A stretch of DNA of 64,000 nt, taken from Sphingomonas sp. Root720. GTDB lineage: Bacteria; Pseudomonadota; Alphaproteobacteria; Sphingomonadales; Sphingomonadaceae. Location: assembly GCF_001428605.1 (NCBI RefSeq), contig NZ_LMID01000017.1, forward strand, positions 38,456-102,455, read 5' to 3'. The notes below the pieces were generated by a model. It was not told where the DNA came from and ran no database searches. It was given only the letters and a program-made list of their open reading frames with translations. How positions within the stretch are numbered: the stretch's first letter is position 1; every line of letters begins with the position of its first letter. Made by a program: the position numbers and the translations under genes. Below, in pieces: positions 18,511 to 27,033 of this stretch.

Positions 18511-19290
18511 ATGCTCGAGCCAGTCCAATATCTGCTTGGCGCCGCTTCGGGCTCGCTTGTAGGCTTCACGCTCGGTCTGGTCGGAGGCGGGGGCTCCATC
18601 CTAGCGGTGCCGTTGATGGTCTATCTGGTCGGCGTTGCGTCGCCACACGTCGCGATCGGCACCAGCGCGCTTGCGGTCGCTGCCAATGCCGGCGCTAACC
18701 TCATTCCTCATGCCCGGCAGGGCACGATCAAATGGCGCTGCGCGGGCATGTATGCCCTTGCCGGTGTGCTGGGTGCCTATGGGGGTTCGACGCTTGGCAA
18801 GGCGTTCGACGGCCAGCACCTGCTCTTTTTGTTCGCGATCCTCATGCTGGTGGTCGGCGCGCTGATGCTGCGCAATCGCGACAATCTGGGCAATCCTGAC
18901 GTCCAATGCCGGCGCGAAAATGCCCCCAAGGTCATCGCCTATGGCAGCGCAACGGGTCTGTTTTCAGGCTTCTTCGGCATTGGCGGCGGCTTCCTGATCG
19001 TGCCTGGCCTCATGGCATCGACCGGCATGCCGATGATCAATGCGGTAGGATCATCGCTTGTCGCCGTGGCCGCCTTCGGCCTGACAACCGCGCTCAATTA
19101 TGCGTTTTCCGGTTTGATCGACTGGAGCCTTGCCGCGACGTTCATCGGCGGCGGCATCGTTGGCGGTGTCGTGGGGGCCGCTGCATCGAAACGGATGTCT
19201 GCCCGTAAGGGTCTTCTCAACAGCGTATTCGCGGCGCTGATCTTCTGTGTTGCTCTCTACATGATTTGGAGAAGCTGGTCGGCGATGTGA
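18511..19290 (+). CDS. TauE/SafE-family sulfite/anion exporter
   Basis: Integral membrane permease of 259 residues with about eight hydrophobic segments and two repeated halves, each with the family's Gly-rich motif (LGLVGGGGSILAVPLMVYLV and FFGIGGGFLIVPGLMASTG). Starts at ATG 18511, 7 nt after the truncated MBL-fold gene, so they were one operon. In related bacteria a Blh-type hydrolase and this permease remove persulfide and export sulfite; here the hydrolase is broken, and the native promoter was also lost to the Tn3 insertion. Transcription would now depend on read-through from the transposon. Confidence 0.88.
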   Translation: MLEPVQYLLGAASGSLVGFTLGLVGGGGSILAVPLMVYLVGVASPHVAIGTSALAVAANAGANLIPHARQGTIKWRCAGMYALAGVLGAYGGSTLGKAFDGQHLLFLFAILMLVVGALMLRNRDNLGNPDVQCRRENAPKVIAYGSATGLFSGFFGIGGGFLIVPGLMASTGMPMINAVGSSLVAVAAFGLTTALNYAFSGLIDWSLAATFIGGGIVGGVVGAAASKRMSARKGLLNSVFAALIFCVALYMIWRSWSAM

Positions 19291-19339
19291 CGCCGCGCGG
19301 GGAGGATCACGCCGATAGACACATCGGCCAGTGCGGATA

Positions 19340-20995
19340 TTTTTGTTCCTGCCATTTAGAGAAGTCACAATTTCTGCCATATAGAAATGTCACACGTTGA
19401 GGACAGCAGGGGCTGCGTGGAGCCCTCGGGATAGCGCAGCGCAGACCCTGCTGATGCGCTGATCTTGGGGTAGTGGCCATGGACCCGCTGCCCTGCAGTG
19501 GGCCCGGTCATGTCCTCTGCACGAACCTGAGCGTGCCGCGTTCGTGCAACGCCTCATCACTGAGCCTGGGACCGCGCTTGAGCTTCGAGCCGCCCAGTTT
19601 GCGGCGATCGATCTTCGCGGGTGGTTCCGGCTCGGGGAACAGATGCATGGGTTGGTCACGGCGGGCAGGGGCGTCATTGTTGCGTTTGCGATGATGCGGC
19701 ATGATCGCCTGCATCTGCCGGGCCAGCAGCAACGCTGCGTCCAGATGCTTGTTCTCGACAATGGCAGGCTGGTTCACCTGCCGCATCTTGTCGAACTGAC
19801 GATAGGGCAGGACATGGCCCTCATGCTCGATCTCCAGTCGACCGTCGGGATATTCGCAGACCGTCACCCGCTTGCGCGCCAGCTTTTCGCTGACATCGTT
19901 CGGCTCCAGGATGAACATCGCCTTGTTGTAGTGCAGCGTCAGCGCTGCCGTCACCGTTCGCTGCTCCCGCCAGACCATGATCGAGCGCAGATCGTCATGC
20001 GGTGCAAGCGGGCGGTGCAGATCGCGGACATCGAAGGCAGGGCGGGCAAACCGCTCGTTGTGCCTGGCCATATAACTGTCGAGGAAAGCGTTTGCGTCCG
20101 CGATCGACGAGATACCCTCCAGTCGCATCGCTTTCACCAGGCGATCCTGCAAGGTGGCGTTGGCCCGCTCGACGCGGCCCTTGGCCTGTGGCGAGTTGGC
20201 GCAGATGATCTCGATGTTCAGGGCATCCAGCGCACGGCCAAAATGCGTCATCCCGTCGCCACGCGCGGCGCTGGCCCGCGCGTTCCGGAAAACACTGTGC
20301 TTGTCGGAATAAAAGGCCACCGGCTTGCCGTGCCGTTCGATATACGCGCGGGTCGCCTCCATGTAAGCGAAGGTGCTCTCGCTCTCGACCATCCTGAGGT
20401 GCATCAGTTCGCTGGTCGCGTCGTCGATATAGACCAGCAATGTGCATTGCGGGCCGCGGTCTTCGAACCACCAATGTTTTGAGCCGTCGATCTGGATCAG
20501 TTCGCCCCGACAATCCCGGCGGTAGCGCGGCTGATATGGGCGAGGACGGCGAGCCTGACGATCCTTCCAAATCCCGGCCTCGATCATCATCTGCCGCAGC
20601 TTCTCACGCGAAATCCGGAGATCATGCCGTTCGGCCAAATACTCCGCAGCCAATGTAGGCCCAAAATCATGATAATGGGTCCGAACCAGTGCGACAATCT
20701 GATCTCTGATGGCATCATCCAAGCGCCGGTTACTTGGTCGACCACGGCGGCGCGACAAAAGCCCGGATGATCCATCGTCAAGGTAACGCGTCAGCAGTCG
20801 ATGGGCGTGGCGGCGGCTGACGCTCATCAGCCTTGCGGCCTGGGTGACGGTCATGCGACCTGAAACCACATGCATCAGCGTCTCGACCCGCGAAAGCTCC
20901 TCGGTACTCATACGCAACACCGCCATGCTCAATACCTCCGAACAGCCGGAGGGCACGGTAGCCCAAGTGAGACATCTCTACTTTGCGCAACTGTG
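19340..20995 (-). mobile_element. ISNCY-type insertion sequence
   Basis: One transposase gene flanked by related ends. On the left a GTCACA motif followed 17 bp later by TAGAAATGTCACAC (about 19366-19395). On the right, read inward, ATGTCACAG and then TAGAGATGTCTCAC (about 20968-21000). These paired GTCAC motifs at both ends look like the terminal repeats. Exact ends and target duplication could not be fixed by eye. Confidence 0.6.
19508..20926 (-). CDS. ISNCY-family (IS1202-like) DDE transposase
   Basis: Transposase of 472 residues. N-terminal helix-turn-helix (SGRMTVTQAARLMSVSRRHA), then an rve integrase core: first Asp in LIQIDGSKHWWFEDRG, second Asp in AFYSDKHSVFRNARA, Glu in NSPQAKGRVERANATLQDRL. 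A C-terminal beta-barrel and basic tail follow. The start at 20926 is chosen because GGAGG lies 8 nt upstream; the frame stays open to 20956. Intact, so the element may be active. Confidence 0.9.
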   Translation of the reverse strand: MAVLRMSTEELSRVETLMHVVSGRMTVTQAARLMSVSRRHAHRLLTRYLDDGSSGLLSRRRGRPSNRRLDDAIRDQIVALVRTHYHDFGPTLAAEYLAERHDLRISREKLRQMMIEAGIWKDRQARRPRPYQPRYRRDCRGELIQIDGSKHWWFEDRGPQCTLLVYIDDATSELMHLRMVESESTFAYMEATRAYIERHGKPVAFYSDKHSVFRNARASAARGDGMTHFGRALDALNIEIICANSPQAKGRVERANATLQDRLVKAMRLEGISSIADANAFLDSYMARHNERFARPAFDVRDLHRPLAPHDDLRSIMVWREQRTVTAALTLHYNKAMFILEPNDVSEKLARKRVTVCEYPDGRLEIEHEGHVLPYRQFDKMRQVNQPAIVENKHLDAALLLARQMQAIMPHHRKRNNDAPARRDQPMHLFPEPEPPAKIDRRKLGGSKLKRGPRLSDEALHERGTLRFVQRT

Positions 20996-21070
20996 ACATC
21001 TGAACGTTGCTGCTACAATTTTCCGGATTGATAATAATGGTTATGTTAAATTCGGCCAATTCCGGAGCAA

Positions 21071-21637
21071 TCAGAACGCCAGTTCAGCCTGCTTTGGGAC
21101 CGCTCTCGGCTGTTCTTGTCTGCCGCCAATCAGACCGCGCGCGCACCCTGCCAAAATATAAACGGCTTGGCGCTGCGCACCGCGATTATGGTGATCGACG
21201 CAATAGCCTTGATAGTGCCGCTTGAGCAAGCCAGCGCGCACCAGCTCCGACACCGCCCGGCTCACATTCGTCTTGCCCGAAGCCCGTACCTGCTCACGGA
21301 TGGCGTCTTCGACCATGGCCGTGGCCTGACCCCCATCCATCGGCAACGCGCCGGACATTGCCAGATCGCTGCGTATCCGTTCTTCCAGGGCCACGCGACG
21401 GGGGTCGCGCTGCCCCATCGGCGTCAGTGCATCACAAAGCCAGTCACGCAAGGGAATGAGGCCGCCGCCCTTGGCTACCAGCGGTCCTGCGCGGCCGTCG
21501 GAACGGGAAACTTGGGCAATCAGGTTGAGCACCATGAAGGCGTAGCGCGGCCGAGACGAGGACCGCGCAAGCATCTCCAACAAGGACGGCATATCCAGTT
21601 GCTGGCGGCTGTCGCCGATGATCGGAGCGTGCAACAT
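21071..21637 (-). CDS. conserved plasmid protein with winged-helix-like region
   Basis: A 188-residue protein without a recognised catalytic motif. The middle (IRSDLAMSGALPMDGG, VSRAVSELVRAGLLKRHYQG) reads like a winged helix with the recognition helix and wing, so DNA binding is likely. The C-terminus is AVPKQAELAF. The start at 21637 has no clear ribosome site; an alternative in-frame ATG begins MPSLLEMLARS. It stands alone, divergent from the LuxR gene. It could be a replication or maintenance regulator, but is not a recognisable Rep protein. Confidence 0.6.
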   Translation of the reverse strand: MLHAPIIGDSRQQLDMPSLLEMLARSSSRPRYAFMVLNLIAQVSRSDGRAGPLVAKGGGLIPLRDWLCDALTPMGQRDPRRVALEERIRSDLAMSGALPMDGGQATAMVEDAIREQVRASGKTNVSRAVSELVRAGLLKRHYQGYCVDHHNRGAQRQAVYILAGCARGLIGGRQEQPRAVPKQAELAF

Positions 21638-21712
21638 AACAGGATTGAATCAAGCACATATGGGGGTTGAAGTGAATCCCATTTGGCCGGTGGCTTCATC
21701 ATTTTGTCGGCT

Positions 21713-21742
21713 GTGACACTTTGCCCGAAGGTAAAGTGTCAC
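21713..21742. promoter_or_regulatory. 10-bp inverted repeat upstream of the LuxR gene
   Basis: GTGACACTTT and AAAGTGTCAC separated by 10 bp, a perfect dyad. It lies between the divergent 21071-21637 and LuxR genes, 142 bp before the latter, so an operator for either is possible. It could also fold as a hairpin. Confidence 0.5.
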
Positions 21743-21883
21743 GCGCGTCCTTTCATCATCGCACCGGGCAGCTCCCGGCTAAGACGACCTGTGCATTTGT
21801 TGCGGGGAGCTGCCTGCAGGACGCATCCAGTCTTGTTTTTCAATGGCTTCGCCGAACGGTGACTGGACGAAACCGCTATCGAA

Positions 21884-22660
21884 ATGCGAATCATTCGCAC
21901 TATGAGCAGTCTTGAAGATGCTGGCCGCTTGGGCGATATCACCGCATTCGAAGCCGAATGCCGGCAGGCGGCGACGCTCGATCAGCTCAAATCCTTGCTC
22001 GATGATATTGTCCGCCAGTTCGGGTTCCGCTGGTTCGCATTGGTGCACAATGTCGACTTGAAGCGAACCACTCGGAAAGCCCTGCTGATAACCACCTATC
22101 CAGTGCGCTGGATCGAGGAAATTATGGAGTCACGACTCTATCTTGAGGATCCGGTTCACGCCGCTTGCGTCAAAACCGTCTCCGGCCTCACCTGGGATCA
22201 AATCGGCGATTATATCGCGCCCAATACCCGCCAGCTTTCGATCCTTGAACGGGGTCGCGGACATGGACTGGTATCTGGGTTTACTATGCCGATCCGGATG
22301 CGCGATGAGCCTGACGCGATGTTTACAGTAGCGCGGCAAGGCGATGAGACGATCTCAAGCCCGGACCTTCTCTCTGCCCGATTGATTGGCACGGTTGCGT
22401 TCGACCAGGCTCGAGCCCTTCTCGGTCCCGATGAACTGGCAAACGTCCCGATAGCGCTCAGCCCGCGGCAGATCGACTGCATTGATCTGGTGGCACAGGG
22501 CAAGAGCGACTGGGAGATCGGACAGATCCTGGGTCTGAGCCGCGACACTGTCCATGAATATGTCGAAGGTGCGCGCCGGCGGTATGGCGTGCGTCGCCGG
22601 ACCCAGCTTGTGCTTCGCGCTGTCCGAGACGGACATCTGAACATCGACGCGCTCGTCTAG
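21884..22660 (+). CDS. LuxR-type regulator with autoinducer-binding domain (solo)
   Basis: A 258-residue regulator: N-terminal autoinducer-binding-type domain (FGFRWFALVHN, WIEEIMESRLYLEDPVHAAC, GLVSGFTMPIRM) and C-terminal LuxR helix-turn-helix (LSPRQIDCIDLVAQGKSDWE, IGQILGLSRDTVHEYVEGAR). No LuxI synthase gene is in the window, so it is a solo. The start could be ATG 21884 or 21902; neither has a good ribosome site. A 13-bp dyad, GCGAATCATTCGC (21886-21898), lies across the start region and may be an autoregulatory site. Its place immediately upstream of the type IV secretion operon suggests control of conjugation, as TraR does in Ti plasmids (inference). Confidence 0.88.
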   Translation: MRIIRTMSSLEDAGRLGDITAFEAECRQAATLDQLKSLLDDIVRQFGFRWFALVHNVDLKRTTRKALLITTYPVRWIEEIMESRLYLEDPVHAACVKTVSGLTWDQIGDYIAPNTRQLSILERGRGHGLVSGFTMPIRMRDEPDAMFTVARQGDETISSPDLLSARLIGTVAFDQARALLGPDELANVPIALSPRQIDCIDLVAQGKSDWEIGQILGLSRDTVHEYVEGARRRYGVRRRTQLVLRAVRDGHLNIDALV

Positions 22661-22760
22661 CAGCGTCGCCCCCCACAATAGCGAATAGGCGCTTCAGGTC
22701 TCTCCGACTTGAGGCTCAAGGGATGGCTGGCGATCAACGCCGCCCTGCATTCCTGCCGTC

Positions 22761-22808
22761 TTGCACGACCTTGCACCTCGGCTCCCCCCTTGTGGGGGGA
22801 TTGCACGA
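22761..22808. promoter_or_regulatory. repeat cluster and G/C hairpin ahead of the transfer operon
   Basis: TTGCAC occurs at 22761, 22771 and 22801 (twice as TTGCACGA), and a perfect dyad TCCCCCC-TTGT-GGGGGGA spans 22783-22800. The cluster is about 95-140 bp before the first gene of the type IV secretion operon, where its promoter and regulator sites should be. Confidence 0.5.
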
Positions 22809-22901
22809 AATGGCCGCACCGAGTTCAAAAGAGAGGTGATTTTCAACGGAGAGTGGTCGGCGCATTTTTAATGCAGCGGCGCTGAAAAGCGGAGAAATCA
22901 G

Positions 22902-23264
22902 ATGCGGCGCCTGCGCCTTGCCCTTGCCGTTCCGATCGTGGCGCTGTTCGCCCAGGCGGCTCCTGTGTCCGCCAACGATCTGGGCTGCCAGGTTTTGCTT
23001 TGCCTCTCGAACCCGGGCGGTGCGACCCAGTACCCCGCCTGCGTGCCGCCCATGGTGAAGCTCTGGGAGCGTTTGGCATTGGGCGGTTCATTCCCCGGCT
23101 GCTCCGGTGGTGGCGTTGCGAAGACCAAGGTCTATGATCGCGATTCCGCTTCGCGGCGCCGGGTGGTGATGACGTTCACCGACGGGCGGCAGCAATCCTA
23201 TTCGCTTGCGAATATTGAACGCTTGCCAGCGTCTCCCGGCGAACCCGGGGCCACACCACAGTGA
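22902..23264 (+). CDS. trbM: TrbM-family secreted conjugation protein
   Basis: A 120-residue exported protein: Sec signal peptide (MRRLRLALAVPIVALFAQAA, cleavage near VSA), then the cysteine-rich TrbM core (GCQVLLCLSNPGGATQYPAC ... GGSFPGCSGG). First gene of the transfer operon; ribosome site GGAGA 8 nt before the ATG. Its TGA overlaps the GTG start of virB1 (GTGA). TrbM proteins are periplasmic accessory factors of conjugation; the precise role is not known from sequence. Confidence 0.85.
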   Translation: MRRLRLALAVPIVALFAQAAPVSANDLGCQVLLCLSNPGGATQYPACVPPMVKLWERLALGGSFPGCSGGGVAKTKVYDRDSASRRRVVMTFTDGRQQSYSLANIERLPASPGEPGATPQ

Positions 23265-23935
23265 TCCTGGAGCTCGCAACCGTGGTCGGACTGGCGCAGC
23301 AATGCGCACCATCGGTTGCGGTCGAAACGCTTGTGTCGGTCGTCCACACCGAGAGTCATTTCAACCCCTACGCCATCGGCGTGAATGCGAACGGCGTTGC
23401 CGCACCCAATCCCAGCGATCGGGTGTCGGCCGCCGCAGTCGCTCGATCGCTGATCGCCCGCGGCTACAACATCGATCTTGGTCTGGGGCAAATCAACAGC
23501 GCAAATCTCAGGTGGCTTGGCCTGTCGGTCGAGGACGCCTTCGATCCCTGCCGCAATCTCGCCGCAGCCGCACGCGTGCTGGCTTCCAACTATCTGAGCG
23601 TTGCGCGCTCTAGCCCCTCTACAGAGGTGGCCATCGCGACCGCCATGTCGATGTACAATACGGGCAGTCGTTCCCGCGGGTTTGGAAATGGTTATGTCGG
23701 CCGCGTCTATGCGTCGTCGAGTGTCGTCGTGCCGGCGATCAGGCGCCAAGCGATCCCAGAACCCGCCGCTTTGCCCGCGCCAGTGAAGCCGGAACCCACA
23801 GTCGCGCAGCCTTCGGCGGAGGTTCGCTCACCGCGCGTCCAAGAGGCATGGGACACCACTGCGGGGGCGCAGACGGCATCATTGATGGTCTTTGGGGGAG
23901 CATCCAACAGTTCACCGAAAGGACAATCCGAATGA
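23261..23935 (+). CDS. virB1: VirB1-like lytic transglycosylase
   Basis: Peptidoglycan-cleaving enzyme that locally opens the wall for the secretion channel; 224 residues. SLT-type fold with the catalytic Glu31 in VVHTESHFNPYAIGV, a conserved DLGLGQINSANLRWLG, and NTGSRSRGFGNGYVGRVYA, followed by a Pro-rich C-terminal tail. The GTG start at 23261 overlaps the trbM stop, and its own stop overlaps the virB2 start (ATGA). No obvious signal peptide, which is common in short VirB1 versions lacking a long leader. Confidence 0.9.
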   Translation: MILELATVVGLAQQCAPSVAVETLVSVVHTESHFNPYAIGVNANGVAAPNPSDRVSAAAVARSLIARGYNIDLGLGQINSANLRWLGLSVEDAFDPCRNLAAAARVLASNYLSVARSSPSTEVAIATAMSMYNTGSRSRGFGNGYVGRVYASSSVVVPAIRRQAIPEPAALPAPVKPEPTVAQPSAEVRSPRVQEAWDTTAGAQTASLMVFGGASNSSPKGQSE

Positions 23936-24273
23936 CTGCCTTAGCGACCAATTCCAAGATATGGTTGACGCCGCGGCGGCGCACTTTCGCGCAATATCTG
24001 GCACTGTTTCTCGCGGTCATTGCGGTGTCGCTCCTGCTCACTGATCCGGCCCATGCCCAAGCGGCCGACGGCGTCACGTCGATGGCCGAGAATATCAAGA
24101 CCTGGCTGACCGGTACTTTTGCGAAAACGATCGCGGTGATCGCGGTCGTCATCGTGGGTTTCATGTTCTTCACCGGGCGGGCAAGCTTGGGGCTCCTGGT
24201 CACCGTCATCGTCGGCATCTTCATCGTGTTCAGCGCACAGTGGATCGTCGATACCATCACTGGCGGCGCGTGA
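23932..24273 (+). CDS. virB2: VirB2-like major pilin
   Basis: Pilus subunit of 113 residues. Long leader with a hydrophobic segment (FAQYLALFLAVIAVSLLL) and signal-peptidase site after DPAHAQA, then two hydrophobic helices (TIAVIAVVIVGFMFFTG and LGLLVTVIVGIFIVFSAQWI) joined by a short positive loop, as expected for TraA/VirB2 pilins. Start at 23932 with AAGGA upstream, overlapping virB1. Confidence 0.92.
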   Translation: MTALATNSKIWLTPRRRTFAQYLALFLAVIAVSLLLTDPAHAQAADGVTSMAENIKTWLTGTFAKTIAVIAVVIVGFMFFTGRASLGLLVTVIVGIFIVFSAQWIVDTITGGA

Positions 24274-24283
24274 GTGCGCTGTG

Positions 24284-24619
24284 ATGGACGATGAAAAACT
24301 CAGGGAAGAAACGCTCTTCCTGGCCGTGACCCGGCCGACGATGTGGTTGGGCGTTCCGATCGAAGCATCGCTGCCGATTGCGCTGGCGGCGTGCCTGACG
24401 CTCATCGTCACCGGCAACCCGCTTTACGCTTTTGCGCTAGCCGGGGCCTTTCTGGCCATAGCCCGGCTGATCGTGCGGCACGACGCAAACGCCTTCCGCC
24501 TCTTGTGGCTCTGGACAACGACAAAGGCACGATGCCGCAACCGGGGATGGTGGGGCGGTAGCTCTTACTCGCCCCTGCCGATCGATGGGGCGAAACGCCG
24601 GGGCTTTGCGCATGGCTAG
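24284..24619 (+). CDS. virB3: VirB3-like inner-membrane protein
   Basis: Small inner-membrane component of the channel, 111 residues. Opening MDDEKLREETLFLAVTRPTM and one long or two adjacent hydrophobic helices (IEASLPIALAACLTLIVTGN, LYAFALAGAFLAIARLI) are typical. A GTG at 24281 could also start it. The 3' end overlaps the virB4 start by 8 nt. Confidence 0.9.
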   Translation: MDDEKLREETLFLAVTRPTMWLGVPIEASLPIALAACLTLIVTGNPLYAFALAGAFLAIARLIVRHDANAFRLLWLWTTTKARCRNRGWWGGSSYSPLPIDGAKRRGFAHG

Positions 24620-27029
24620 CCGGGCCAACTCGTTGGGCGGCGCTGCCGCCCGGACGCCGTGGCGGATCCTCAAGAACGAGGCGGACCCCGGGCGCTACCT
24701 CCCTTATGCGCGTCATATCGACGACAACGTCATCGCGCTCGACGGGCGCGACCTCATGATGATGTTCAAGCTCGATGGCCTCGCATTCGAGACGGCCGAC
24801 CCAATCCATCTCAACGACTGGCACGAAAAGCTCAACGGCACGCTGCGTAATATTGCCGACGATCGCCTCGCGATCTGGACCCATATCGTCCGCCGGCCGA
24901 TCACGGACTATCCCGAAGGCGAGTTTCGCTCGGCCTTTGCGGCCGATCTCGATGCAAAATACCGCGCGCGGGTGACCGCCAAGCGCATGTTCGTGAACGA
25001 GCTCTACCTGACGCTCATCATGCGCCCGTCCGTTGGATCGGCTGATCGTACCGGCGTGCTCCTTCGACGTCTGGCATCGGCGCGCAAGGAGCGAGCCGAA
25101 GTCGACGAGGACGAGCTTGCGCTCTTCGAGGATAAGGCGCGTGACATCGAGAAGCTCCTCGCACGCTGCCGGCCCCGACGCCTCCACTTGTACGAGTATA
25201 ATGGCCTGATGTTCTCGCAGCCGCTCGAGGTTCTCGAACTGGTGATGATGGGCCGCGCTGGCAGGGTGCCCCTGGTCCGAGGCCATCTCGGCTCCGCCAT
25301 CTATGGGGAACGGGTGATCTTCGGTCGCGAGACGGTCGAGGTGCGGGCGCATGACACGAGCCGGTTCGTCGGCCTTTTCGGCATCCGCGAATATCCGGCC
25401 ATGACGCGGCCAGGACAGATGAACGCGCTCCTCAGCCAGGATTTCGCGTTCGTCGTCACACAGTCCTTCGCGTTCATGGGCAAAGCGCGGGCCTCGGAGC
25501 GCTTGCGCCGTCGGCAGAACCAGATGGCATCGACCGAAGATGCCGCTGCGAGCCAAGCGCTTGAGCTGGCCGACGCGGCCGATGATCTTCAGAGCAATCG
25601 CTTTGTCCTGGGCGAACATCATTTCTCGCTCGCGGTCTTCGGTGAAAATCAAAAACGCCTCGCCGAAAATCTCTCGACCGCACGGGCCGCCCTTGCCGAC
25701 GCGGGTCTGGTAGCCGCTCGGGAGGGTCCGGCGCTGGAGGCCGCCTTCTGGTCGCAGCTTCCTGGCAACTTCGCATGGCGTGCGCGGCCTGCGGCTATCA
25801 CGTCACGCAATTTTGCCGCGCTCTCGCCGTTCCACACTTTCCCCGCCGGCAAGCCCGATGGCAATCACTGGGGTGCTGCGATCGCGTTGATGAAGACCGC
25901 AGCCCAGTCTCCCTTCTATTTCAACTTCCATGTGAACGATCTTGGCCACACGCTGATCATCGGCCCGTCGGGCGGCGGCAAGACCGTCGTCCAGAATTTC
26001 CTGATGGGGCAGCTCGAGAAAACCGGCGCGCAGCAGATCTTCATCGACAAGGACCGAGGGGCCGAGATCTATGTGCGGTCATCCGGTGGCACGTATCTGG
26101 CGCTGCGCAATGGCGTGCCGACCGGGTTCGCGCCACTCCGCGCGCTTGAGCAAACCCCGGGCAACATAGTCTTCCTCGGCAGGTTGATCCGGCATCTGGT
26201 GACCCCCTCGGGCATCCAGCTCGGCGTCACGCAGGAGCGGATGATCGACGAGGGTATCCTCTCGATCGGACGCCTTCCCCCGGAGGAGCGGTCCATCCTC
26301 GCGCTTCGCCAATTGCTCGGACAGCGCGATCCGGAAGGGATAGGCGCGCGGCTTGAGAAATGGTCGCGCGGCGGCGCACTTGGCTGGGTGTTCGACAATG
26401 ACCGGGACGAGTTGACGCTCGAGGCCCGGTTCATCGGTTTCGACATGACGGATTTCCTCGACAATCCCGAGATCCGCACGCCGCTCATGATGTACATGTT
26501 CCACCGGATCGACGCCCTGCTCGATGGCCGTCGCCTCGTGATCGACATCGACGAGTTCTGGAAGGCGCTGGGCGATGATGCCTTCCGCGCCTTCGCGCAG
26601 GATGGCCTGAAGACCTACCGGAAGCAGAATGCCTTTCTGGTGTTCGGGACGCAAAGCCCGGCTGACGCTCTGCGATCGGACATCTCTCATAGCATCATGG
26701 AACAGGTCGCCACCAAAATCCTCTTGCCCAACCCCCACGGACGAGAGGTCGATTATATCGATGGACTCGGCCTCACCCGTGCCGAGTTCAAGCTCATCAG
26801 AAACGATCTGATCCCCGAAAGTCGTCGGTTTCTGGTCAAACAGGGTCACGATTCCATCGTGGTGGAGCTCGATCTCGGCGGCCTGTCCGACGAGCTGGCC
26901 GTCCTCTCGGGCACCACCGAAACCGTCGGAATTCTCGATCAGGTTCGTCGCGAACTTGGTGACGATCCCAGCCATTGGCTGCCCGTTTTTCACGAGCGCC
27001 GCCGCGCCACCACCAGAAGGAAAGGATAA
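24612..27029 (+). CDS. virB4: VirB4-like ATPase of the type IV secretion system
   Basis: Largest secretion ATPase, 805 residues. N-terminal VirB4 domain (PYARHIDDNVIALDGRDLMM), C-terminal RecA-type ATPase with Walker A GPSGGGKT at residues 451-458 and Walker B at about 644-648 (RRLVIDIDEFWKAL), then FLVFGTQSPADALRSD with the usual Gln after Walker B. It energises pilus assembly and substrate transfer at the inner membrane. Start ATG 24612 lies inside the end of virB3. Confidence 0.95.
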   Translation: MASRANSLGGAAARTPWRILKNEADPGRYLPYARHIDDNVIALDGRDLMMMFKLDGLAFETADPIHLNDWHEKLNGTLRNIADDRLAIWTHIVRRPITDYPEGEFRSAFAADLDAKYRARVTAKRMFVNELYLTLIMRPSVGSADRTGVLLRRLASARKERAEVDEDELALFEDKARDIEKLLARCRPRRLHLYEYNGLMFSQPLEVLELVMMGRAGRVPLVRGHLGSAIYGERVIFGRETVEVRAHDTSRFVGLFGIREYPAMTRPGQMNALLSQDFAFVVTQSFAFMGKARASERLRRRQNQMASTEDAAASQALELADAADDLQSNRFVLGEHHFSLAVFGENQKRLAENLSTARAALADAGLVAAREGPALEAAFWSQLPGNFAWRARPAAITSRNFAALSPFHTFPAGKPDGNHWGAAIALMKTAAQSPFYFNFHVNDLGHTLIIGPSGGGKTVVQNFLMGQLEKTGAQQIFIDKDRGAEIYVRSSGGTYLALRNGVPTGFAPLRALEQTPGNIVFLGRLIRHLVTPSGIQLGVTQERMIDEGILSIGRLPPEERSILALRQLLGQRDPEGIGARLEKWSRGGALGWVFDNDRDELTLEARFIGFDMTDFLDNPEIRTPLMMYMFHRIDALLDGRRLVIDIDEFWKALGDDAFRAFAQDGLKTYRKQNAFLVFGTQSPADALRSDISHSIMEQVATKILLPNPHGREVDYIDGLGLTRAEFKLIRNDLIPESRRFLVKQGHDSIVVELDLGGLSDELAVLSGTTETVGILDQVRRELGDDPSHWLPVFHERRRATTRRKG

Positions 27030-27033
27030 GGTC

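Noticed and set aside
21071..21637. Plasmid replication initiator
   Set aside because: The winged-helix-like pattern is suggestive, but no RepA/RepC/TrfA motif, iterons or DnaA boxes could be found near it.
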